From the NCBI GenBank assembly GCA_002897695.1, contig BDTG01000037.1, positions 1 to 17,217 of the forward strand: DNA of 17,217 nucleotides, written 5' to 3'. The position numbers and the translations under genes were made by a program. The notes below the pieces were generated by a model. The model was given only the letters and a program-made list of their open reading frames with translations. It searched no databases and was not told the origin of the DNA. Every line of letters begins with the position of its first letter. Positions within the stretch are counted from its first letter, which is position 1. The stretch is from a bacterium BMS3Abin14 (GTDB lineage Bacteria > BMS3Abin14). Of the stretch, positions 6,746-13,508 are shown one piece after another.

Positions 6746-8650
6746 ATGAAAAACGGAAAATTATTGACGACAGGCGGCCTCCTCGCGGCAGTAGCCATCT
6801 TCATTTTGATCAACACGGTCGGCAGGCCACTTTTGCGATCCATACGGCTCGATCTTACTCAAAATAAGGTTCACACACTGTCAAAGGGAACCGTCCACAT
6901 CCTTGAATCACTGAAAACTCCTGAAAAAATACAACTCTACTGGTCGGCAACGGCTGCAAAGGACATGACCAGCCTCAAGCTCTTCGCACAGCGGGTTATA
7001 GATCTTCTGGATGAATACTCATCGGTTGCGGGGGGGAAACTGACTTTTGAGGTCATCGATCCCGAACCATTCTCAGAGGCGGAGGACAACGCGGTCCGCT
7101 ATGGAGTACAGGGAGTTCCCACCGGGAGCAGCGGCGACACTCTCTACTTCGGCATCGTTGGGATCGGAAAAGACGGCAAGCGCCAGGTCATCCCCTTTCT
7201 GCAACCCGACCGCGAGAGCTTCCTGGAGTTCGACCTGAGCCAGATGGTCTACTCCCTCGATCATCCGGAAAAAACCAAAGTGGGTCTGCTGAGCGCCCTT
7301 CCGCTTATCGGTGGTCCGTCGCCTCGCAACCCGTTCAGCATGGAGCCTCCCTGGACCATCGTGGGTCAGCTGCGCCGTCAGTACGACCTGAAGATTTTGT
7401 CCAAAAACGAGCAGAATATCCCCGATGATATCAGGGTTTTGATGGTCGTCTATCCTCAAGGTCTTGGCAAACGGTCTCTTTATGCAATTGATCAGTTTGT
7501 TCTACGCGGGGGGCACGCTCTTGTCTTCGTGGATCCCATGAGCGAGTTCATGGCGGGACAGGGTCCAGCAGAAGGATCAACCGCCGGGTATGGGCCTGAC
7601 AACCTGCTCCACTCTTGGGGGGTAAGGCTTGAACCGGGCAAGGTGGTTGGAGACATGGCCGCGGCGCAACGGGTAAGCTACAAGGGCCGGTTTCGAACCG
7701 AGGTCGTCGATTATCTTCCATGGCTCGCCGTCAGGGGCAACATGCTGAACAGGGACGAGGTGGTCACCGGTCAGATTGACCAGATCAACCTGGCCAGTGC
7801 AGGGTCTCTGACACCTGTAAAGGGTGCCAGGACAGATTTCGTACCCCTCATGCAATCCACATCACAGGCGATGCTGCTTGACCGCAAACAGCTTGCCTTC
7901 CCCCCGGACCCGAAAAAGCTTATCGCCGATTTCAAACCGGCAGGCAAACCCTTTACACTGGCTGTACGTATCAGCGGGCCTGCTGATACTGCATTTCCTG
8001 ACGGGCCTCCCCCGCCGGAGAAAACGGATAAACCGGCAAATAAGGGACAAAAAAAAGCGAAACAGGAAGAACAGATCATGATCTCCAAAGGTCCGATCAA
8101 CGTTGTTGTGGTTGCGGATACGGACATGCTTCAGGACAGGTTCTGGGTTACTGTACAGAACTTCTTTGGAAGGCGCATACTCATCCCCAACGCAGGCAAC
8201 GCCGATCTGGCCATTAATGCCATCGACCAGCTTGGCGGCAGCTCGGACCTCATCGGTATCCGGGGACGCGGGACATCTTCCCGACCGTTTACCCTGGTGA
8301 AAAAGATCCAGCAGGAGGCAGAGCGCAAGTATCGGACCAAAGAGCAGGAACTGACCGCAAAACTGGATGGAACCGAGAAGAAATTAAACGAGCTTCAGGG
8401 AAAGCGCAAGGATATCGAATCTGCCAAACTGACGCCTGAGCAGGAAAAGGAGGTTGCAAAATTCCGGGAGGAAAAGGTCAGCATCCGGAAGGACCTCAGG
8501 GTGGTTCAATACCAGCTCAGGAGAAACATCGAGAGGCTGGAAACACTGCTGAAATTCATCAACATCGTTTTAATCCCCATCCTCATCGCGCTTGGTTCCA
8601 TTATTGTGTGGTTCGTACGGCGAAAAAGGGACATGGGATTTCCGGCCTGA
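6746..8650 (+). CDS. GldG-like ABC-type auxiliary protein with periplasmic domain and C-terminal coiled coil
   Basis: This 634-residue membrane-anchored partner of the ABC-2 exporter starts with a transmembrane helix (about 10-28, GGLLAAVAIFILINTVGRP) followed by RLDLTQNKVHTLSKGT, the hallmark N-terminal segment of GldG-type proteins. A large extracytoplasmic domain follows with VFVDPMSEF and VVADTDMLQDRFW motifs typical of the family. Lys/Pro-rich low-complexity sequence lies near 430-450, a charged coiled coil at about 530-600 (EQELTAKLDGTEKKLNELQ), and a closing transmembrane helix (about 603-624) ends in VRRKRDMGFPA. It starts 16 bases after the permease with AAGGAGG as Shine-Dalgarno. 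Many related operons carry a DUF4340 gene next; none is present here. The substrate is unknown. Confidence 0.87.
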   Translation: MKNGKLLTTGGLLAAVAIFILINTVGRPLLRSIRLDLTQNKVHTLSKGTVHILESLKTPEKIQLYWSATAAKDMTSLKLFAQRVIDLLDEYSSVAGGKLTFEVIDPEPFSEAEDNAVRYGVQGVPTGSSGDTLYFGIVGIGKDGKRQVIPFLQPDRESFLEFDLSQMVYSLDHPEKTKVGLLSALPLIGGPSPRNPFSMEPPWTIVGQLRRQYDLKILSKNEQNIPDDIRVLMVVYPQGLGKRSLYAIDQFVLRGGHALVFVDPMSEFMAGQGPAEGSTAGYGPDNLLHSWGVRLEPGKVVGDMAAAQRVSYKGRFRTEVVDYLPWLAVRGNMLNRDEVVTGQIDQINLASAGSLTPVKGARTDFVPLMQSTSQAMLLDRKQLAFPPDPKKLIADFKPAGKPFTLAVRISGPADTAFPDGPPPPEKTDKPANKGQKKAKQEEQIMISKGPINVVVVADTDMLQDRFWVTVQNFFGRRILIPNAGNADLAINAIDQLGGSSDLIGIRGRGTSSRPFTLVKKIQQEAERKYRTKEQELTAKLDGTEKKLNELQGKRKDIESAKLTPEQEKEVAKFREEKVSIRKDLRVVQYQLRRNIERLETLLKFINIVLIPILIALGSIIVWFVRRKRDMGFPA

Positions 8651-8807
8651 CGGGCTTGGGAGGTTCTGCCGTCTGATGCCCCTAAGGTGTACAGCGAAAT
8701 TGTAGTTCAAAATAGCATACAATCTGGGATATCAATGCCAAACAGCAACCAGCCCTTGACAAGCAGCAAAAATACCGGTGAAGTGCGGCCCAAGGAGGGG
8801 TACGCAT

Positions 8808-9533
8808 ATGAAAAGGAAAACACTTCTGCTGGTGGACGACGCCGAACTGTTTCTGGTTATGGAAAAATCTTTTCTTTCCAGAAAGGAACTCGACCTGCAT
8901 TCGGCGACGTCCGGGATAGAAGCCCTTGAAATTGCCCATACGGCCAAGCCGGATCTGATACTTCTTGACCTTCACATGCCCGGCATGGATGGCGACGAGG
9001 TGTGTACAAAACTTAAGGCCGACCCCGACACTGAACATATCCCGGTTATCATCGTAACATCCGAGAGGAATCCTGAAACTCTGAAGAGGTGCATCAACGC
9101 CGGGTGTGACAGGATCATCTACAAACCATTTACCAGACAATCTCTCATTGGCGCCGTTCAGGAAGTTCTGGTTCTGATTCAGCGACGCTACCCGCGTACG
9201 GAGGTCAGCCTGGGATGCACTGTGGGGGTCGGAAGCCTTAAACTTGAGACCACCATGCACGTCCTGTCGAAAGGCGGGGCTTTTATCGAGATGGGCATCC
9301 CACCGGACTCCGGTTCCGAAATAGAGGTGTCCTTCGCCCTTCCCGAATCAAATTATACTATCTCAACCTCGGCCATGGTCCGATGGGCCGCCAGCGTCCG
9401 AAGGGGCGGCCCGTTGGGAATGGGTGTCGAATTCCTGACCATAGAGGAAGCCGAACGCGAACTTATCCAGGCATACATTGATGAGGAGATGAAAAAACAG
9501 CGGCGGAAAGCCGCCGGCATCGCGGAGGAGTGA
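8808..9533 (+). CDS. Response regulator receiver domain fused to a PilZ domain
   Basis: This 241-residue protein is a likely switch joining two-component phosphorylation to cyclic di-GMP signalling or a PilZ-type protein interaction. The receiver domain (1-~118) has acidic Asp10/Asp11, phospho-acceptor Asp54 in LILLDLHMPGMDG, Thr84 in IIVTS and Lys106 in YKPF, so all key residues are intact. The PilZ domain (~125-230) keeps RRYPR (the RxxxR motif at 126-130), but the second c-di-GMP motif DxSxxG reads VLSKGG at 152-157, with Val in place of Asp. Binding may therefore be weakened or lost. PilZ-type GMGVEFL follows. I chose ATG 8808 because it has AAGGAGGGG upstream; the in-frame ATG at 8778 has none. 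No histidine kinase is adjacent. It converges on menA. Confidence 0.9.
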   Translation: MKRKTLLLVDDAELFLVMEKSFLSRKELDLHSATSGIEALEIAHTAKPDLILLDLHMPGMDGDEVCTKLKADPDTEHIPVIIVTSERNPETLKRCINAGCDRIIYKPFTRQSLIGAVQEVLVLIQRRYPRTEVSLGCTVGVGSLKLETTMHVLSKGGAFIEMGIPPDSGSEIEVSFALPESNYTISTSAMVRWAASVRRGGPLGMGVEFLTIEEAERELIQAYIDEEMKKQRRKAAGIAEE

Positions 9534-9536
9534 AAG

Positions 9537-9557
9537 GCATGGGGTCAGACCCCATGC
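9537..9557. repeat. Perfect 21-bp palindrome (GCATGGGGTC-A-GACCCCATGC)
   Basis: A 10-bp perfect inverted repeat with a single central base lies between the convergent stop codons of the receiver-PilZ gene and the prenyltransferase gene. The core GGGGTCAGACCCC resembles palindromes I have seen scattered between genes in many environmental proteobacteria, some near REP-type Y1 transposases (from memory). With no U-tract and almost no loop, it is not a normal terminator as drawn, though the cruciform or RNA hairpin could still end both transcripts. Confidence 0.6.
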
Positions 9558-9581
9558 GACCCGACAAGAGATTCGGATCTG

Positions 9582-10472
9582 TCAGTGGATGAAGTAGGCT
9601 ATGGCCATGAGAAAGTCTATCCCCAGGACCAGACCCACGTTGGCCCCCTGTGCCGCGATCATCTTCTCGAAATCGTCATGGTTCCTCAGTGTGGTGACAG
9701 CGGCTTTAAAAGCGAGGGGGAGGGTCAGGAGGGTGATGAGCATCGAAACCGGAAAAACGCCCGATATGACACCCCATACGATGAACCCGTAGCAGACGCA
9801 TAGAGAAGCCGTGTAGACCCGCGCCGAGACCGACTTCCCCAGGACGATAAGAAGGTGACGCCGCCCTCCTGAACTGTCCGCTTGCAGATCCGGGAATTCA
9901 TTCAGGAAGAGCAGCAGGAACGTTAGGATGCCCGGCGGCACGGAGGCCAGCAGCACCGTGGTGTTCAGCTCCCCGGTCATGGCGATGAAAGTTCCGACGA
10001 CTACCATGCTCCCGAGGCACACGCCCGCGAACAGCTCTCCCAGGGCGATCTTGGCCAGGCGGCTTGTGTAGAACACCGTCGTCACCCCCCCCACCAGGAT
10101 GAATCCCAAGAGGACCCAGCCTGACCGCCACGCCAGGTACACCCCGATGATCCCAGCCAAAACCAGGGTGCCCCACGCGGCGATCCTGACACCCAATTCC
10201 GAGGTGAGGCCCGCCTGCAGGTTCCCGCTCCCTCCTGAGAACGGTGTTCTCCTGGTCAAGGAGTCGATGTTGGTCCGGAAATCTGAAAGTTCATTGAAAA
10301 GATTGACGGAAGCGTGAGCCAGGACCGTACCTGCCAGGCACAGAAAAAAGAGCAAAAAGCTGAACCGTCCGTATTCGTGGGCCAAGGCGCCCCCGATAAG
10401 AACGAGAAAAATGGCCAGAAGAAGGAACGGCGCTCGTACCTGGGCAGCCCAGACAGTGATTTTTTTCTTCAT
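9582..10472 (-). CDS. UbiA-family prenyltransferase, probable MenA-type (menaquinone pathway)
   Basis: This 296-residue membrane protein with 8-9 hydrophobic helices matches UbiA-superfamily prenyltransferases, which join an isoprenoid chain to an aromatic acceptor. The two magnesium-diphosphate motifs are visible: NELSDFRTNID (Asn60, Asp64, Asp70, the spacing seen in MenA) and NEFPDLQADSSGGRRHLLIVLG (Asn191, Asp195, Asp199, the usual second motif with following conserved Gly/Arg and a LxxxLG ending). The most likely job is 1,4-dihydroxy-2-naphthoate prenylation to make menaquinone, consistent with an anaerobic respirer, but other acceptors are possible and no men genes are adjacent. The ATG at 10472 has a Shine-Dalgarno AAGGGAGA. 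The upstream sequence is the degraded toxin/IS region, which may have replaced its native promoter. Confidence 0.8.
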   Translation of the reverse strand: MKKKITVWAAQVRAPFLLLAIFLVLIGGALAHEYGRFSFLLFFLCLAGTVLAHASVNLFNELSDFRTNIDSLTRRTPFSGGSGNLQAGLTSELGVRIAAWGTLVLAGIIGVYLAWRSGWVLLGFILVGGVTTVFYTSRLAKIALGELFAGVCLGSMVVVGTFIAMTGELNTTVLLASVPPGILTFLLLFLNEFPDLQADSSGGRRHLLIVLGKSVSARVYTASLCVCYGFIVWGVISGVFPVSMLITLLTLPLAFKAAVTTLRNHDDFEKMIAAQGANVGLVLGIDFLMAIAYFIH

Positions 10473-10506
10473 CTTCTCCCTTCAGCTCTAAAACGCGAAC
10501 GAAATA

Positions 10507-10656
10507 TTACCACATCGTCACTTCGTTTTGCATATCTTCGAAGTAACGTCCGGGCGTGACGAAGGTGGACCCGTCACGGCGGTGGGCTATTCTCACGACA
10601 ATAACAAGAGCCACTTCGTCATTGATTCGGTAGAGAATGCGATATTTTCCCTGGCG
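10507..10656 (-). pseudogene. 3' remnant of a RelE/ParE-type toxin gene
   Basis: The last ~49 codons of a 89-codon chimeric frame read GKYRILYRINDEVALVIVVRIAHRRD, the closing strands of RelE/ParE toxins (…GKYRIxYRI…VxVVxIxHRxxxY). The N-terminal half is missing: at 10657 the frame switches directly into a fragment of an IS4-type transposase gene. No antitoxin gene is recognisable next to it. A product made from the chimera would lack the front of the RelE fold, so this is treated as a broken gene. Confidence 0.7.
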
Positions 10657-10820
10657 AGCCGCGAGCAAATAGACGCATAAAGCAACCCATATTTGACTCT
10701 TGACGGCATTGGGGGAGGTCCCGAGGAACGCATTTATTCGTAAATGTTGTTTGATCCATTTGAAGAACAGCTCCACTTGCCAGCGCTGCTTGTAGATCGC
10801 AGCGACCGTAAGTGCCTCAA
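10657..10820 (-). mobile_element. Internal fragment of an IS4-family transposase gene
   Basis: These 164 bases match 13681-13844 of the intact insertion sequence in this window without gaps and with eight mismatches (about 95% identity). They encode transposase residues ~281-335, including the Y-R-E-K signature (Y290, R293, E297, K304). Neither IS end is present: the similarity begins and ends inside the transposase gene. It is therefore a leftover of a second, older or diverged, copy of the same family. Confidence 0.88.
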
Positions 10821-10868
10821 TTTTTTAGGGGAAATTGAGTGGAGGTCGGCAATCACGATCGGTGCCGA
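10816..10868. repeat. Two small perfect stem-loops past the 3' end of fic
   Basis: CTCAATTT (10816-10823) pairs with AAATTGAG (10832-10839) around TTTAGGGG, and TCGGCA (10846-10851) pairs with TGCCGA (10863-10868). They follow the fic stop codon on the minus strand. The first lies at the edge of the IS fragment. Either could act as a weak transcript end for fic, but U-tracts are poor. Confidence 0.4.
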
Positions 10869-10873
10869 TTTTC

Positions 10874-10918
10874 ATTCTATTTCCCCCCCTCAGGATAGAG
10901 GCGGGGAAAATAGAATCC
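10874..10918 (-). terminator. Long hairpin covering the last codons of fic, possible terminator or mRNA 3' structure
   Basis: On the minus strand ATTCTATTTTCCCC is followed by its near-perfect reverse complement, GGGGAAATAGAAT, with one bulged T; the inner bases (GCCTC/GAGGG) add further pairs, giving about 17-18 pairs around a short loop. The stop codon of fic (TAG at 10877-10879) lies inside the right arm. After the stem comes GAAAATCGG and not a U-run, so it is not a standard rho-independent terminator. It is more likely a stabilising 3' structure. Confidence 0.4.
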
Positions 10919-12085
10919 GACAGCCTTGATTGGAAACGCCGCCCTGAGCGGTCCCTTGTCGGAATCAGATTGCAACAGGTTCTTATCGAGGAGCTGTTTC
11001 ACAACCCGCCGCCCCGTCCGCTCGGCTTTGCCTGTGAGCAGGGCCGCTTCGCCGCGGGAAACCCGGCCACGAAGAAACACTTGCTGTAAAACCTTCCCGG
11101 ACCCCCTGGGCAATTCATCCATCAGGACCTGTTGCTGCGCGTAAGCCCCTATCCTTTTCTGCATCCCATCGAGATCCAGCAGGTTCCGCATAAAATCCAC
11201 CTGATCCAGCATTGTTTCGAGGAAGAACCTGCAGAAAAGGACAAGGCCCTGTTCCGAGAGATTTCCCCTGCCATCCAGATCTCCACGGCGGTGCTCGTCC
11301 GCTTCCGCCAGGGCGGTGAGATACTCGTTCCGGCGGCGGGCAAGACCCCTTGAAACAGCCCACATCCCATGCCCATCCAAACCAGCCTTGATGAGGTAGG
11401 CGTGGGTGAAGATCCTGGCAACCCTCCCGTTCCCGTCCAGAAAGGGATGGATCCAGGCCAGCCTGTGGTGAGAGGCCGCAGCTGCTATTACCTTGTTTAC
11501 GCTGTCCAGACCGGCAGGATTGTAGGCTTCTGAGAAACGGGCAAGAAAGAGCGTCAACGAGGAAGCTGCGGGAGCCAGGTGCCTTCCCACCTCCACCCCA
11601 TCATCTCGTAGTTTGCCGGGCCTGACGATGCGTGTTGCCCCATCGGGCGCTTTGACCTCTTTAAATTCTTCCGGCAAATGGTCGTAGAACTGTCTGTGAA
11701 TCAGGCAGAGAAATTCCCTCGAACAGATGTCAGTCTCAGGTTCCATCTCGAGGAGCTGTTCAGTAAACTTCTGGACCTCGATGTGCGCAATGCTCTCCAT
11801 CTGAAGCGCGCGCTTTGCAGGATCTCCTGAATAATCTTTTGCCAGGGCTTTTTCTATATCCACCGGGTGAGTGTCATGACCTTCGATAAGATTTGAGTAG
11901 AAGCTGTTCATGGCGCGCACCAGCTCCCCTATACCTTTGGCGGTTTCGCGATGAACAGAAGATCCCAGCGCTGCTGAACGACGGACCACATCGAGTGCAA
12001 GGTCTCGCAGTTCTCCGCTCGAATCCGGCGGGAGCATGGGCTCCATCTGGGAGGGGATGGTGTAAAGGACTCCATTTTGGGTCAT
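10877..12085 (-). CDS. fic: Fic domain protein (class II, self-inhibited) with C-terminal winged-helix-like segment
   Basis: This 402-residue protein is a likely AMP-transferase that modifies a target protein's hydroxyl side chain using ATP. The catalytic Fic motif HPFLDGNGRVAR is complete at 213-224 (His213, Asp217, Asn219, Arg224). An N-terminal inhibitory helix carries the class II motif S-N-L-I-E-G at 64-69, in which Glu68 would block productive ATP binding until released. The last ~90 residues (RVSRGEAALLTGKAERTGRRVVKQLLDKNLLQ) look like a winged helix-turn-helix, common in this Fic subfamily and suggesting DNA binding or autoregulation. The ATG at 12085 has GAGGA eight bases upstream. 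A promoter and 12-bp direct repeats lie just upstream. No separate antitoxin gene is seen, as expected for class II. Confidence 0.92.
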   Translation of the reverse strand: MTQNGVLYTIPSQMEPMLPPDSSGELRDLALDVVRRSAALGSSVHRETAKGIGELVRAMNSFYSNLIEGHDTHPVDIEKALAKDYSGDPAKRALQMESIAHIEVQKFTEQLLEMEPETDICSREFLCLIHRQFYDHLPEEFKEVKAPDGATRIVRPGKLRDDGVEVGRHLAPAASSLTLFLARFSEAYNPAGLDSVNKVIAAAASHHRLAWIHPFLDGNGRVARIFTHAYLIKAGLDGHGMWAVSRGLARRRNEYLTALAEADEHRRGDLDGRGNLSEQGLVLFCRFFLETMLDQVDFMRNLLDLDGMQKRIGAYAQQQVLMDELPRGSGKVLQQVFLRGRVSRGEAALLTGKAERTGRRVVKQLLDKNLLQSDSDKGPLRAAFPIKAVGFYFPRLYPEGGK

Positions 12086-12121
12086 TTTCGTTATCCTCGA
12101 ATTTCCGGCTGAACGGGAGAA

Positions 12122-12150
12122 GACATATCATACACGAGAATATGTGTCAA
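12122..12150 (-). promoter_or_regulatory. Sigma-70-type promoter of fic
   Basis: On the minus strand TTGACA (12145-12150) is followed after 17 bases by TATGTC (12122-12127), a weak -10 match (three of six). The transcript would start near 12115, about 30 bases before the fic start codon. A pair of 12-bp repeats begins three bases upstream of the -35 box, a usual place for an activator or repressor. Confidence 0.5.
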
Positions 12151-12152
12151 TA

Positions 12153-12176
12153 ATTGGCCGATGTATTTGCCGATCT
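12153..12176. repeat. First pair of 12-bp direct repeats upstream of fic
   Basis: ATTGGCCGATGT and ATTTGCCGATCT follow each other with no gap (two mismatches between them). They match the second pair at 12261-12284 to a consensus WTTGGCCGATMT, and lie immediately upstream of the predicted -35 box of fic. The 12-bp spacing is close to a helical turn, as expected for two protein subunits bound side by side on one face of the DNA. Confidence 0.75.
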
Positions 12177-12260
12177 ATTAAGCACACATTGAAGGAAATC
12201 TCTTGTTATTTCAGATAAATAAAGGCTGGAAAGATCTTATAGCTTAAATATACCCGGTTT

Positions 12261-12284
12261 TTTGGCCGATATATTGGCCGATCT
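12261..12284. repeat. Second pair of 12-bp direct repeats upstream of fic
   Basis: TTTGGCCGATAT and ATTGGCCGATCT are contiguous and copy the first pair, which begins exactly 108 bp away (nine repeat lengths, about ten helical turns). Two spaced tandem pairs suggest a looping or cooperative operator rather than chance. Confidence 0.75.
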
Positions 12285-12343
12285 TATGCGGGAGGGGCTG
12301 AAGGGGGAGGGTTCCGATTCGAGGGGGATGGTCAGTTCCAACA

Positions 12344-12373
12344 GTGTACAGGTACACCGGTGCACTAGTGCAC
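12344..12373. repeat. Four 8-bp units forming two adjacent 14-bp palindromes
   Basis: The units GTGTACAG, GTACACCG, GTGCACTA and GTGCACTT follow each other at an exact 8-bp period. Units one and two make the palindrome GTGTAC-AG-GTACAC, and units three and four make GTGCAC-TA-GTGCAC, with CG between. This looks like a binding array for a dimeric regulator. No regulator gene is adjacent apart from Fic itself and the HicA-like operon. Confidence 0.7.
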
Positions 12374-12490
12374 TTAAAAACCGCCTCCTGTGACATCCTG
12401 AGAAGACTGGAAACCTGAGAGTCTGGACCCTGACCTTACGTTATTCTCATTTGTCTGATGGTCATCGGAAAAAGGCTGTGGAGTTACTGG

Positions 12491-12808
12491 TTAGGGAGGC
12501 CAATTATGAAAGCGGAACTTTATAAAAGTCCTTTTTTTTGTAAGGTGAAGATTGTATTCTTCTGCTGTCATAGGACACTCAAGCAAATCTCTTGCTTCTT
12601 GCACGCGGTCTAGCCTGAGTTGCTTGCGAATCTGCGTAAGAAGATCACCTGAAATATCTCTCATCTTTCGCGTGTGAGAGATTTTTGTAAATATATCCGT
12701 CAGTTTGCCATTATGTCGATGCCTAAAAAATATGTGATGACCTTGAGGGTCTCTCTCGAAACCTTTTTTTTGAAGGCTCGCTTCCATATCTTTTCTATCT
12801 ACGGGCAT
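12491..12808 (-). CDS. 105-aa HicA-like small basic protein
   Basis: The small protein begins with a pattern like HicA toxins: RKDMEASLQKKGFERDPQ, then GHHIFFRHR, resembling the GSH-type motif whose histidine is catalytic in HicA ribonucleases (His24/His25 region), followed by a beta-strand and THxRKM-like helix (ISHTRKMRD). The rest (RKQLRLDRVQEARDLLECP) extends beyond the ~60 residues of typical HicA and ends with a basic, aromatic tail. The resemblance is in the dsRBD-like alpha-beta-beta-beta-alpha order, not in overall similarity. No HicB-like antitoxin is adjacent; the 148-aa gene lies five bases upstream and the start has no clear Shine-Dalgarno, which suggests coupled translation. Function: uncertain; an RNA-binding or RNase role is inferred. 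Confidence 0.65.
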   Translation of the reverse strand: MPVDRKDMEASLQKKGFERDPQGHHIFFRHRHNGKLTDIFTKISHTRKMRDISGDLLTQIRKQLRLDRVQEARDLLECPMTAEEYNLHLTKKRTFIKFRFHNWPP

Positions 12809-12813
12809 GATGA

Positions 12814-13260
12814 CTATTCGAGTTTGAATGAACCAAGAAACACTTCTTTTAATCGAACAGCTTCCCCAAGTAGTTGCTCTACTGGAGTATCTTGGTAATG
12901 TTCAAACTGGCACACGACTTGAACACTAAAATCACTAATTGCGTCTTGGTCGGTATCACCAGCGGCAAAAATACTTAATGCTTCATTTTCCGCAAAATAT
13001 AGTCGTTCACCTCGCCTTACTTCGACTTCAATGGGTTGGCTTGAGGTTACAGTTGTTACGGGTGCGTCATTATCCTTTTTGGCAACAAACTTCCAGAGAG
13101 GATAACGAACAATTGCAGTATGCCGCCATGCGGCTGCAGGGGAATCTGAAAAAGCGCCTAATGCTCCCTCCACTGTAGAAGTAACAACTCTCCGCCAACC
13201 AGAAAGCGGTGGATCATAATCTTGTGCACGCTCTTCTTGAAAGGCAAGCGCACTTTTCAT
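12814..13260 (-). CDS. Uncharacterised 148-aa protein, middle gene of a three-gene operon
   Basis: I do not recognise this protein. It has no signal peptide or membrane segment and is acidic overall. The first ~50 residues have Trp/Arg-rich segments (PLSGWRRVVTSTVEG and AAWRHTAIVRYPLWKFVAKK); the middle looks beta-rich (PIEVEVRRGERLYFAENEALSIFAAGDTDQDAISDFSVQV written here in two parts, 75-95 and 96-115). The end (TPVEQLLGEAVRLKEVFLG) is helical. Its ATG overlaps the TGA of the upstream truncated gene (ATGA) and its stop is five bases from the HicA-like gene, so all three were made from one coupled mRNA. Base composition is AT-richer than the neighbouring core genes, consistent with acquired DNA. 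Confidence 0.7.
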   Translation of the reverse strand: MKSALAFQEERAQDYDPPLSGWRRVVTSTVEGALGAFSDSPAAAWRHTAIVRYPLWKFVAKKDNDAPVTTVTSSQPIEVEVRRGERLYFAENEALSIFAAGDTDQDAISDFSVQVVCQFEHYQDTPVEQLLGEAVRLKEVFLGSFKLE

Positions 13261-13508
13261 AATGTATCTCCTCTGAGATATTGTCTGTAGTTGTCTGTAA
13301 TGAGTTCTTCAAAAAGCTTTCGAGTATAACCATGCCCCTCATCTATATACTCTTCAACAGAGTTAAAATTTAGATTATCCTCTTTAGCATAATCAAAATC
13401 TAAAAGAAATGCCTCACCACTTCCATCAGCGCGCTCAAGCGTTTCTAGCGTGGTTGTAATCTTGCCCCCATCAGTTTCGGAAACGAAATTTAACTTGAGT
13501 ATCAGTAG
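13257..13508 (-). pseudogene. 3' part of a gene truncated by the IS insertion
   Basis: A minus-strand frame is open from the IS boundary at 13508 to a TGA at 13257-13259. It encodes about 83 residues ending in EELITDNYRQYLRGDTL, with LLDFDYAKEDNLNFNSVEEY and IDEGHGYTRKLFEEL before that. The ordered pattern of an acidic LxDFD strand, then a helix with GHxxxRKLFEELIT resembles the C-terminus of the sporadically distributed TIGR04255 family, but I hold that loosely. The start is missing: the remaining ~190 codons of such a protein cannot fit in 14825-15220, beyond the IS. The gene is coupled to the 148-aa gene by an ATGA overlap, so it was the head or an early gene of this operon. Confidence 0.7.

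Larger units (their letters stand above)
12086..12490. other. Gene-free regulatory region upstream of fic
   Basis: About 400 bases contain no supported gene. From the fic side it holds the probable fic promoter, a first pair of 12-bp repeats (12153-12176), an AT-rich stretch, a second pair (12261-12284), a short purine-rich segment, and a separate 30-bp array of 8-bp units (12344-12373). The rest up to the 105-aa gene (12374-12490) shows nothing recognisable. Confidence 0.7.
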
